A DNA stretch of 64,000 nucleotides from Nemania diffusa. Lineage: Eukaryota; Ascomycota; Sordariomycetes; Xylariales; Xylariaceae. Below, in pieces: positions 55,395-64,000 of this stretch. Below the pieces are notes generated by a model that did not search any database, was not told where the DNA came from, and was given only the letters and a program-made list of their open reading frames with translations. The stretch's first letter is position 1; each line of letters begins with the position of its first letter. A program made the position numbers and the translations under genes. The stretch covers positions 62,001 through 126,000 of the forward strand of contig JBBPUQ010000012.1 of NCBI GenBank assembly GCA_038501195.1, given 5' to 3'.

Positions 55395-58300
55395 TATTTA
55401 TATTCTATGGCTATACTTCCTCTTCGTTTACCTCAATACTCATATATTGAGACTGACTATATCTTAAGCTAATTATTAATATTTTTTATCAATAAAAAAC
55501 CAACTCACGTTTAGTCGATGAACTGTACACCTTTATTCCTTAGAATACTAGGTGCTTGGCTGCAGGTTTTCTACATATACAAATCGTTTTTACCATACAA
55601 CGAGTCATTACCTGTTCCATTAATTATCTTACTATATTAACTTGGTAGATTTGTTTTTAAGAGTTTCCCGCAATTTGAGAGTTTCGCCTTATATAAGACT
55701 AGACAAAGGTTCACTTCGCCTTTAGTGATCAAGATTGAACCCCCCCCTTTTTAATCAAGACAATTTTCATCATACTTATTCATAGAATTTTTTAACTCTA
55801 TTATTTCATTTAAACCTTTTTCTGTTAAATGTTCTTTATTATTAATAAGAATAGCAGCTTTTTTAAATTTAACATAATTTTTATATTTAAAACCTTCAAT
55901 TTTGTATTTATCAAAAAAAGGAATAATGTACATATTTATATCTTTAATTTTTGTAACCACAAATTCACACACTTCACGATTTTTATATTGAGCTATATAA
56001 CCACAATTAAAAAATTCAACTAAACTTTTTAATAATAATTTATCTCTTGAATCTTGAGCAATAGAAAAACGTAATCATACTTTAGTACCAGATATTGCTA
56101 TATAAAAATTGGATTCTCCTGTAGAGAAACCAGCTACTCAGTCAGGAGATAGATTACTTAAGATATTATCCTCAATTTCTACTCTTTTAACTGGTATTAT
56201 AGAAGGAAAAGATATCTTTAAATTTTCAGATAAACCTCAATTAAGAGATGCTCTATAAGCTAAAATTTCTTGTAATCCTTCTAAAGTAGTATGTTTGTTT
56301 TTTGACATTAACAAAACAATTTGTTTAAATAATATAAAATCTTTATGTTTATTAGTTATTAATCTATACTTTTCAAAATGAGGTATAATTAAATTATTTA
56401 AACTAGTTATATCGCTAACTCTAAATTCAACGGTTAATTTATCATTTAATTTAGATATATATCCAATATTATCGAAATAATTTTGAATTAATAATAATAA
56501 AGCTCTATCTACCTCATGTAATTTTATTTGAAATCTAGCTTGTACATTTCACCCTATTTTATATCTAGGGTTCTTTAAAATAGTTACAACAAAAGAACCT
56601 TCAGCATCGGAGAACCCACTTATAAATGAAGGATTTAAAACTATTTTACTTTCACAAGTTTCGTGTAACGAAAAACTAGCCTCCGGTTGACCAGGTAGGC
56701 GGAGTTTACCTCCGCTAGAAAAATTCCTTGACATGGAAAAATTACAGGGTGAAATTGTAGGTAATGAATTAAAATGTGAATAAGAAGATTTTGATCTTGG
56801 ATTTTTAACAGGGGAGTTAATAAATCTATAGAAAGCTAGAGATTGTACTTGAAAATATTATAGGGGGGGGGGGAGTCAAATTTATCTTTTCCTTGTTTAT
56901 TTGTATATCTATCTAAACAATTCCCTACCTTTATTTCGTAAGTTAGAGGGGATATGTGGACCCCCTCCTATTTACTTGACTGTTTAATTTATTAATCCAT
57001 GTGTATCTAGTTTAGTTTAATTAGTAATTTAGTGTTTACATATTTACATTTACTCAGAAGTATTATATAAATATTAATCTTCCTTAGCATATCTTCCGGT
57101 ATTCATTACTGACTTTATTTCCTTTATCTTATCTAATCCGTCTGAAGTTAAGTGAGCTTTATCTCTTATTATTCCAGCAATTTTACAAAAAGCATTAAAA
57201 TCCTCGGATTTTACTCCTTTAATTTTATTTTTGTAAAAATAAGGGAGGATTTTTAAGTTAATTTCGGTAAATTTATGACATCTAAATGTCACCCAAGGCA
57301 GGTCAGGATTTGTATAAAGCTTACCGCAACCTAAGTAAGAAATAAAATTTGTCAATAACTGAGTATCTCTAATATGTTGACCTACACTAAATTATAACAT
57401 AACTTGATATCCTGTTGAATATGAGGAGGATTTCCTAATCTTTACATAGAAACAACCTTCTCCTGAAATAAAACCAGCCATTCAATTGGGATGAGGAATC
57501 TTTTGATCGACAATTTCAGATCTAACTGCCTTAATTATATTTGGAAATGCATCTTCCAATTTAGGGAATAAACCTTTATTTAATGATGCTTTAATTGACA
57601 CAACATCTATTACTCCCTCTTTCGTCAAATGCAATTTATCTTTCATCATCTCTATACTCCGAAATAAAAGATAATCTCTTCTGAGAAATTAAAGGATAAT
57701 TATCAAAATGAGGAAGGATTACTTTTATAATTTGTGCTAAAGAAGACACTCTGTAAATAAGTTGTCCTCCTTGTTTATTATAAATATTACCGCTCCCCTT
57801 AAAAAAACTTTGTATTTGTTCTAAAAGTGCTCTATCTCTTTCATGGAGATCAATTTGAAAACTAGGTTGTATTAGTCATCCTGATCGATTTTTAGAATCT
57901 CCAACAATATTAACCCTAAAACAACCCTCAGCATCTATTAACCCTGTTATGAATCAAGGGCAGGGGTCTTTTGCTGTAGTTAAATTTTGGGTTGAATAAG
58001 CCCGACCTCCCCTTTTAAATCACTTTGGAGTCCTTTGGGGATGTACTAAAATTATGGGTCCAGATATAGGGCTACTAAAACGACATCCAAATGAACATTT
58101 AATTAGTCCATATATAATTAAGATAAGTCAATTGATGATAATTGCAAATAAAAAAGATCCGCAGCGTGTCCCAATAAGGGGATATTTAGACAGTAAACCA
58201 AAATTCTGTGAATTATAATATTCACAGTACAAGGTACATATAGATGACAACATACTTAATCTATAGACTAACTTAATAATATCAAAGGGCAATATCCCTT

Positions 58301-59085
58301 TGTTCTCATCTTAGTTATTAGTTAAACAATACCAAAAATGAGAAAACTATACTTCTTATTTTCCTTCAAACTTTACTAGCTGCGAAGCCAATACAAGTGT
58401 GTAAAGCGCAGTTTTTTGTAGGTCTGAACTAAAAATTAAAACCCACCGTAAATATCGAAGGGACCTATTATCATACATAGGAAGAAGTAAGTTAAGATGT
58501 TTACTACGCTGTCTGTGTATTATCCTGGACACATATAAGTAGCCCTTCACACCAATCAACCTTAATAATTATAAGCTTTCCTCCAAATCTGAATTATATA
58601 TTAGATATCGAAGGGTTACTCGTTTACCTTTCAGGTTAATTCTTAAGTTACGACTGTACATTTGCGAGCATTTCAGCTCTACATAGGTGAACCAGTCTGT
58701 AGCGATGTTTATAGCCACCGACGGTCTTTAACCAGGGGGGTCGTTAACCGTTTTCACCATGTCCGGCCATTATCTTACTTATATTTCGCTATAACGTTAC
58801 CTATAATTTATAATGGCTAGGTGGGATTATTATTTACCCACAGCTCCATTACGTTAAAGCTACTAGAATACCCAAACCTATAGCAGATTCTGCTCCTGCT
58901 ACTACTATTATATATATAGCATATGTTTGGCCTATTATATCATCAATGTTAAGTGAACTTACCAATATTAAAAATGTTATAGCTAAAAGCATTATTTCAA
59001 TTGAAATAAGCATTAATATAATATTTTTTCTATTCAACACGAACCCTAAAATCCCTATCAAAAAAAGTATCAGTGTAATATTCAT
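55394..59085 (-). CDS. nad4L: NADH dehydrogenase subunit 4L, split by a composite intron
   Basis: This encodes a small membrane subunit of complex I. Exon 1 is 58,856-59,085 ([19 protein letters not shown] to GLGILVA). The last exon is 55,394-55,430 ([11 protein letters not shown], then TAA). The stop overlaps the nad5 ATG by one base (TAATG), a common arrangement in ascomycetes. Joining the two seen exons gives AFKRRGS where FYRLRGS is usual, one residue short. A tiny exon may therefore lie between the two introns. Confidence 0.92.
55751..56840 (-). CDS. LAGLIDADG homing endonuclease (nad4L intron, second gene)
   Basis: About 360 codons with TGA as Trp. The motifs are [14 protein letters not shown] (about 56,610) and [14 protein letters not shown] (about 56,130), and the ending is [15 protein letters not shown]. 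In the second motif the usual acidic residue is E in TGES, an unusual spelling. A GC-rich stretch in the leader ([16 protein letters not shown], about 56,670-56,720) keeps the frame. The body is open, so it may be functional. Confidence 0.86.
57074..58190 (-). pseudogene. LAGLIDADG homing endonuclease (nad4L intron, first gene), broken
   Basis: The leader has a hydrophobic stretch ([20 protein letters not shown]). The motifs are [15 protein letters not shown] (about 57,950) and [14 protein letters not shown] (about 57,475). A frameshift lies at about 57,660 (around [13 protein letters not shown]) and a TAA at about 57,393 (after YQVML). The downstream part ([13 protein letters not shown] to [13 protein letters not shown]) is well kept. 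Two lesions away from long homopolymers make it likely inactive. Confidence 0.8.
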
Positions 59086-59208
59086 TGTATATTTTATAAA
59101 TTAAACTATTGTAAAAATCAAATAAAAGAAAAATAGTATACATTAACTTATAATTAAAATTATAAGTTAATAGATGCCTAATTAATACCCATAACAAATT
59201 GTTATGGA

Positions 59209-59287
59209 AGATAGTATAAGAATCGAACTTATATTTTAAATCTAAATTTTTATTATTTTGAAAGTTTTACCCTTTAAACTAACTACC
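59209..59287 (-). tRNA. tRNA-like sequence, anticodon not resolved
   Basis: The acceptor AGGTAGT/ACTATCT pairs (one G-U), the D arm GTTTAAAGGGTAAAAC and the T arm ATAAGTTCGATTCTTAT are good. The roughly 32 nt between them are almost pure A/T and give no stable anticodon stem. It is either a relic or a tRNA with an unusual arm. Confidence 0.35.
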
Positions 59288-59313
59288 TTAATTTTTGGGG
59301 TACTTTTATTATT

Positions 59314-59423
59314 CCAGTGGGGTGCTGCGGCATGCGAAGCTGCCGCAGGGTCCCACAGGTTCCAGCCGCCTTAAAGGATAAAATTAATTAATATATTAAT
59401 TAATTTTGCAGGCGGCCGGAACT
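59314..59423 (-). repeat. GC-rich hairpin element, copy E, with AT insert
   Basis: It has the same ends as the other copies and carries the same AT-rich palindromic insert as copy C at 31,901-32,011. It lies in intergenic DNA between nad4L and trnR. Confidence 0.85.
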
Positions 59424-59496
59424 TATTCTTATTCTCTAATAATTTTATATTTAAATATAATATGTGCAGCGTGCAGCGTCCTAATAAAAAAAAATA

Positions 59497-59566
59497 AGTA
59501 TGTATAAGATTCGAACTTATATAATAGTAACCGTAGTACTACATTCTACCATTGAATTAACATACC
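59497..59566 (-). tRNA. trnR: tRNA-Arg (ACG)
   Basis: A full cloverleaf: acceptor GGTATGT/ACATACT, D arm ATTCAATGGTAGAAT, anticodon stem TAGTA/TACTA with loop CTACGGT (anticodon ACG), and T arm ATAAGTTCGAATCTTAT. Its position between cox2 and nad4L is usual for this kind of fungus. Confidence 0.9.
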
Positions 59567-59998
59567 TTTTTGTACTTTTAATACAATAAAAGTACAAAAA
59601 AACATGTCTATTACTTTTAGAATAAACAGTAAACAGTAAACAATAAACAGTAAACAGGCCGCACACTTATTTTCGCTATATGCAACGAAGAATAAATTAC
59701 TTCAATTTAAATAAAAACAAATTTTCCTATTATATAGAAGCAAGCCTAATATTTAAGCATTATATTTATTTAAACATTTAAAGATGCCTTAGATATTATC
59801 CCTTTCTTTTATTAAAATCATCTTCATATAATATTCAATTATACGAATGAAGATCTAAATATTTAACTATTGGTTATATATATATCAAAACACATAGATA
59901 TTAAAAGATCGAATCTTTAAATATTTAATACTTTTACAGATAAGTTATGTAACTCTATATTATTTATTTACACATCTGTATTTTAACCTAGTAAAAAA
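59567..59998. other. AT-rich spacer between trnR and cox2 relic
   Basis: It holds a short tandem repeat (AAACAGTAAACAATAAACAG at about 59,625-59,658) and otherwise low-complexity AT sequence. No gene is seen. Confidence 0.6.
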
Positions 59999-60100
59999 CT
60001 ATTCTTGTTCTTTTAATCAAGTAAGAAATTTTTTGCAAGCTAATGGATTCTATTACAAGAGGCATGCATAGAACTATGTAATCCAGTCACCATATATCAT
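59999..60100 (-). pseudogene. cox2: decayed second copy of the cox2 3' end
   Basis: Allowing for a duplicated ATGC and one extra A, the sequence reads LHSSMPLVIESISLQKFLTWLKEQE and a stop. This parallels the working exon (HSSMPIVIESVSLEKFLTWLEEQ, 60,454-60,552) but with many synonymous and conservative changes. It lies 350 nt downstream of the working end, so it is probably the older 3' end left behind. Confidence 0.82.
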
Positions 60101-60453
60101 TATTAGCCTTTTTATAACCCAGCACTGTGTTGCTGCTTTAAATATCGCAGCATAAAAAAAAATATATTTTTTATGCTGCTATGAAATAATCCAAGCGTGC
60201 ATGCTAAACAATGATAACATAATTTTTTTATAACTAAACACCCTCTTAGGTGAAATCCTAATTTTCACGCTGCGTATACAGCGAAGCTAGCTTCGCAGCG
60301 TGAATAAAGCATGGGTGGTAATTAATTTTGGACGAATAACTTGCAAAACTTGCTTTGATGCACATTAGGTAATGTTCATCGCTCTAAATTTTTAGTAATA
60401 ATATAGGAAAATAGCTAAATAGCAACTAGCAAATAAATATTAGTAATAATATA
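60101..60453. other. spacer with hairpins downstream of cox2
   Basis: It holds a GCAGCATAAAAA...TTTTTATGCTGC hairpin (about 60,147-60,182) and a CGCTGCGTATACAGCGAAGC-type palindrome (about 60,268-60,302). Similar pieces occur at 31,755-31,785. No coding signal is seen. Confidence 0.6.
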
Positions 60454-62506
60454 TTACTGTTCTTCTAATCAAGTAAGGAATTTTTCAAGAGAGACTGATT
60501 CAATTACAATCGGCATTGATGAATGTAATATACCACAGATCTCGCTACATTGCGTCTCTACGTTTATTAAATGTTATGGATAAAGCTCTATAATAATAAA
60601 AGAAAACCTTTTATTATATAATTATTTATAAGAAAAATAATAGTCTTTATATCTTTTACCTTCTTTTAAGTGAAGATATAAAGCTTTTCTATCTAATTTT
60701 ATATTTAAAGTATCAAAGTATTCAATTGTAGCTCTAATACTTTCAAATTCTTTCTCAAAATTTTCTCCTTTTACTAATAAAGGTTTATTTTTTAAATTCA
60801 CTTTTAATGAATATAAGTCTGTATCTACTTTTAATTTTTTATATTCATCAATAATTAATCCTACTTCTTCAAAATTATCAGGTAAAATTTTATCTGAGTA
60901 TTTACATAAGAAATTATGAAACACTTTTTGGTTTTTTATATATTTAGTAAGAGTATCCCTTTTAATGGTTAAACCTAATTCTCTTAAATATTCAATGCAA
61001 GATGTTAATGAATCAAAATTTAAAGTTTGGCCAATACAATCTGAATTTACAAAGGTATTACCTTCTTTAATTTCTAATTCTACTGAAATACTTCTACGAG
61101 TTCCCATTGTATACATATTTTGTCTTTCTTTTTGCATTATATCTACTAATTTATCTGCCGAAAGATTGCTTGTTAAAGCAGTAGGTATAGGATAACTTAA
61201 AAGTAAAAATTTATTAAGGTATGGTATTTTAGAATCTACATATTTTTTACTAGTTAGAGTATGTATTTTTAATACTCTTTTTAATTCAATACTTGATTTT
61301 GCATGATAATAAAGAATACTACATGTTAAATTATAAACATATACAGGATCTCCTTTTGAAGATCCTGCGTTAACAACTCTTAATGTATTCAAGTTAAATT
61401 CTTTATTTAATAAATTATACTGTTCTAATATTAAAGCGTCTTGATTACTAAATATCTCGCTATCTAATTTAAATATTATTAATTTAAAAGCTTTTAGCCC
61501 ATCTTTATGAAGTAAAGGTAAAAATTGACCAGCTAAAGGGTAATCTCCTTTAAAATAGTAATCCATTCTACGTCTTAATAAGTTAGATGAACCTACGTAT
61601 TTATGGCCTGTATTTTTATGTATAAAAAAATATACACCAGAGAAACCTTTATATGCAGATTTACCAGTTAATTCCGCTAAAAGTTTTTTATTTTCCGGTG
61701 TAGAGATAGGAAGATCAAATTCAACACCTTTAACCTTTAATAATTTTTCTAATTTAGAGTCAGTAACCGATAAATTTTGATTTAATAATATTTTATTGAT
61801 AATAGATGAAGTAGTAGGTTTTTCACTATGGATATGTTCTAACACTAAAGACTCTGGATTATTAGCCAAAGGTCTCATAGAACTAAAAGATCTACTTAAA
61901 TTAAAAGACCTAGTTAAATATATAGCAGCTATAGAGCCTAATCCAATACGTTTATCCAAGATGAAACGATGATTAAAAACACTTTTATTACTTGTATTAT
62001 GCAAAGACTACAATAGTCTTTCCGCTTAGCGGGAAAGACAGGTCAAACATTTGTTTATACTAAGATTTTATTTTACATTTAAATAAGTTTAGCAAACTAT
62101 TGTAGAAATCCCTAAACATAATTATATATATTTATTTAACAAAATATATAAATACTTATATACTTCACCTTTTCAGGAGGGGGCTGACTATATCTTAAGC
62201 ATTATTAACACTAATAATACCAATCACCGTCTAGTCGATGAACTGCATACCAAATAATTTATACTTGACACTTGGCTGCGGATTACCCATTGAATAATAA
62301 ATCTTGATTTTACCCTACCACGAGTCATTACCTGTGCCATAAGTTATGTTACCATACTTACTTGGTTAAGATTGCTTTAGGGCTTTCCCGCAATTTGGTG
62401 ATTTATAACCATAGGTTCACTACAGTTTTGGCCATTGTTCAAGACCATAAAAAACTCCTTCTCTATTTACAAAAACAGATACTTGATTTAATCTACCTGG
62501 ATCGTT
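60454..62506 (-). CDS. cox2: cytochrome c oxidase subunit 2, last two exons
   Basis: This is the copper-A subunit of complex IV. The exon at 62,444-62,506 encodes DPGRLNQVSVFVNREGVFYG. The last exon, 60,454-60,552, encodes QCSEICGILHSSMPIVIES to LTWLEEQ and TAA. The Cu-A ligand Cys residues are in CSEIC and the ligand His is in ILHSSM. The N-terminal part lies right of the window. The intron between them interrupts the Cu-A region. Confidence 0.94.
60553..62443 (-). mobile_element. cox2 last intron (group I, GIY-YIG type)
   Basis: It starts after GGT of FYG and ends with G at 60,553. The core is beside the 5' exon: P about 62,388-62,402 (AAATTGCGGGAAAGCC), Q about 62,272-62,290 (GGTAATCCGCAGCCAAG), R about 62,228-62,242 (GTTCATCGACTAGACGG), S about 62,185-62,198. 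The ORF follows. Confidence 0.85.
60622..62004 (-). CDS. GIY-YIG homing endonuclease (cox2 last intron)
   Basis: An intact frame of 460 codons from ATG at 62,004. The N-terminal region has SEKPTTSSIINKILLNQNLSV. The nuclease domain (residues about 120-220) has GVYFFIHKNTGHKYVGSSNLLRRRMDYYF with catalytic Glu in LILEQYNLLNKEFNLNTL. The C-terminus has several DNA-binding modules (YNLTCSILYYHAKSSIELK; a repeated YLRELGLTIKRDTLTKYIK-type unit). It is a paralogue of the cox2 protein at 62,520-63,720 and the cox1 intron 7 protein at 3,544. It lacks any break. Confidence 0.92.
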   Translation of the reverse strand: MHNTSNKSVFNHRFILDKRIGLGSIAAIYLTRSFNLSRSFSSMRPLANNPESLVLEHIHSEKPTTSSIINKILLNQNLSVTDSKLEKLLKVKGVEFDLPISTPENKKLLAELTGKSAYKGFSGVYFFIHKNTGHKYVGSSNLLRRRMDYYFKGDYPLAGQFLPLLHKDGLKAFKLIIFKLDSEIFSNQDALILEQYNLLNKEFNLNTLRVVNAGSSKGDPVYVYNLTCSILYYHAKSSIELKRVLKIHTLTSKKYVDSKIPYLNKFLLLSYPIPTALTSNLSADKLVDIMQKERQNMYTMGTRRSISVELEIKEGNTFVNSDCIGQTLNFDSLTSCIEYLRELGLTIKRDTLTKYIKNQKVFHNFLCKYSDKILPDNFEEVGLIIDEYKKLKVDTDLYSLKVNLKNKPLLVKGENFEKEFESIRATIEYFDTLNIKLDRKALYLHLKEGKRYKDYYFSYK

Positions 62507-64000
62507 CTGCAACTTAAACCTAATCATTTTGGTTATTTGTATATTTAAATACATAACGATTTTTATACAGTTTACCGCTAGCTATGTAGTTTCTTAAAGA
62601 ACTTCTACTAAAACCAAATCTAGTTGCAACTTTATACGAAGAATCGTAGATTTTAGTAGTATTAGTATCAGAATCTAGTACCTCCACAGGTTTACCGGAG
62701 GATAAATGTACTTTATTTAGACTCGTTTTTCTACGTTCATTTATTAATTCTCTTAGTTCTAATCCTGTTAAATCAGATATAGTTGCCTCAGATATTAGAT
62801 TATTAGATATAATAAAATGATCTAAAAAAAAACTATTATTGGCTATATGTTTTTTATATGAAGAATGATGAATACCTAAATCTGCACAAAAAGCATTTAA
62901 AGAGTTACTTGAATAATATAAGATTTTACAATCTTTATCGTACAAATATATATTAAACCCTTGATTTACTCTAAAATTTACTATTTTAGGTGTATTTAGA
63001 TTAAAATTTTTATTTAATAAATAATACTGTTCTAAGAAACAATGGGAATATTTAGAATAAGAAGAAGGTATAACTGTAACTTCTAAAGTAAAGGCTTTTA
63101 ATTCTTCCTTTTCCATCATAGGTAATAAAACACCGGTATCTTTGTTATTAAATAATGTATTTTTTTCAAAATATTGTTTGAATCTTCTAGCTAAATCATT
63201 ACTAGAACCTACATATTTTTTATCTGAATTCTTGTGTGAAAATATGTAAACTCCCGCTTTACTACGTTTTGATCCAGGTTTACCTATTAACCCTAATAAT
63301 CCAGGATTAGTTTGATCTGTAATAGGTAAATCAAAATTTACACGAGGAAGAGCTAAAAGTGTATCTAAATCTTTTTGAGTTATAGATACCTTTTGATTAA
63401 GTAATACACTATTTATAACTTCACTAGTTGTAAGATTACCTTTATTAATATGCTCTAATGCTAGAGAATTAGGACGATATTCTACTTTTTTAGGTAAAGT
63501 TAAGCTAGATTCATATCTAGATAATCAATTTAATTGATTAAAATAATATTTATAATTCAACATCTCCATATTAGGACGTTTATTTAAACATCCTAGAGTA
63601 GTATATACTCTTTTCATATATTGTCTTTTAGTAGAAATAAATACTACTTTACTAATATCAGAATTTCATATTAATTGCACATTAAATAAATAATAAAGTT
63701 TACTTAAGGATACGTATACAATCCTTAATATAAAACTAAATATTATTAGAAAATCGTATGACAACTTTTACTTATTAGGTTAAGGCTGTTGCAGTAACTT
63801 TAATCTAGGGTTATTATTATAAATAGTTAACACTATTTAACTTATTTAGACCTAGAATCGGCTTTCCCGACGACTAGAGTACACCTTACAATCATGAATT
63901 TATCTTGATTGAAGAACCGTCTACTCGTTGCTCTTTTACAGCAATATTATTATATATTGTTGACTTAGATCCGCGATCACCCATTTCAGTTTCCATCATC
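62507..64000 (-). mobile_element. cox2 intron (group I, IA-like core; continues right of window)
   Basis: Q (GGGTGATCGCGGATC, about 63,967-63,985), R (GAGCAACGAGTAGACGG, about 63,920-63,945) and S (AAGGTGTACTCTAG, about 63,875-63,890) match the core of cox1 intron 8. The 3' splice site lies just before DPGRLNQ. The 5' part is outside the window. Confidence 0.82.
62520..63720 (-). CDS. GIY-YIG homing endonuclease (cox2 intron)
   Basis: About 395 codons with TGA as Trp, ending with TAG at 62,520. The N-terminal part has HINKGNLTTSEVINSVLLNQ, parallel to the next intron's protein. The nuclease domain has GVYIFSHKNSDKKYVGSSN and DLARRFKQYF with catalytic Glu in CFLEQYYLLNKNFNLNT. The C-terminal modules are YLYDKDCKILYYSSNS and KVATRFGFSRSSLRNYIASGK. 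Its last codons overlap the region of the 3' splice site. It appears intact. Confidence 0.9.

Larger units (their letters stand above)
55431..58855 (-). mobile_element. nad4L intron(s), 3.4 kb with two group I cores
   Basis: There are two complete cores. One lies near the 5' exon at 58,645-58,765 (P GTGAAAACGGTTAACG, R TCGCTACAGACTGG, S TGTACAGTCG). One lies near the 3' exon at 55,447-55,680 (P AATTGCGGGAAACTC, R GTTCATCGACTAAACG, S AAGATATAGTC). Each is followed or preceded by its own LAGLIDADG gene. This is either two introns with a few-base exon between them or a twintron. Confidence 0.78.

Overview
This window is a 64 kb piece of an intron-rich fungal mitochondrial genome, almost certainly from a filamentous ascomycete. 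TGA is read as Trp in nearly every real reading frame, AT content is high, and the core genes are cox2, nad4L, nad5, cob and cox1. The order cox2 - trnR(ACG) - nad4L - nad5 - cob - trnC-like - cox1, with nad4L overlapping nad5 by one base, fits Leotiomycete-like Pezizomycotina. That placement is an inference; no database was searched. All core genes lie on the minus strand, so the window reads biologically from right to left.

Layout, high to low coordinate. cox2 3' part (60,454-64,000, two introns, plus a decayed second copy of its tail at 59,999-60,100). trnR (59,497-59,566). nad4L (55,394-59,085, split by a 3.4 kb composite intron). nad5 (44,864-55,394, four exons, one intron being group II with a reverse transcriptase). 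A region of nad5 3'-end relics with a GIY-YIG gene (41,735-44,850). cob (20,073-41,246, nine exons, eight introns, two of the exons only 9 and 15 nt). An intergenic region with two trnC-like sequences and nuclear-like repeats (17,543-19,896). cox1 (1,602-17,542 in this window and continuing to the left, nine exons seen, first intron group II with an RT-HNH gene).

Exons make up well under a tenth of the window. The rest is group I and group II introns and their homing endonuclease genes, mostly double-motif LAGLIDADG proteins, with GIY-YIG proteins and two RT-HNH proteins. Several elements are nested. A GIY-YIG gene splits a LAGLIDADG gene inside its second motif (cob intron 8). Two long open frames fuse a LAGLIDADG_2-type to a LAGLIDADG_1-type protein (cox1 intron 3, nad5 intron 2). 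GC-rich hairpin elements sit inside endonuclease genes without breaking the frame.

The most unusual content is in and around cob and nad5. cob intron 3 carries nuclear-looking DNA: a two-domain GNAT acetyltransferase gene that uses only TGG for Trp, and a divergent gene with an Asp-Leu repeat. It also holds an opposite-strand atp9 fragment and a membrane ORF. nad5 has three generations of 3' end. Two ORFs of an unrecognised family (shared LIDTxD and SxWPxFL) flank the nad5 3' half. Frameshifts, several at homopolymers, occur in conserved exons of cob, nad5 and cox1, so part of the apparent decay may be sequencing or assembly error.
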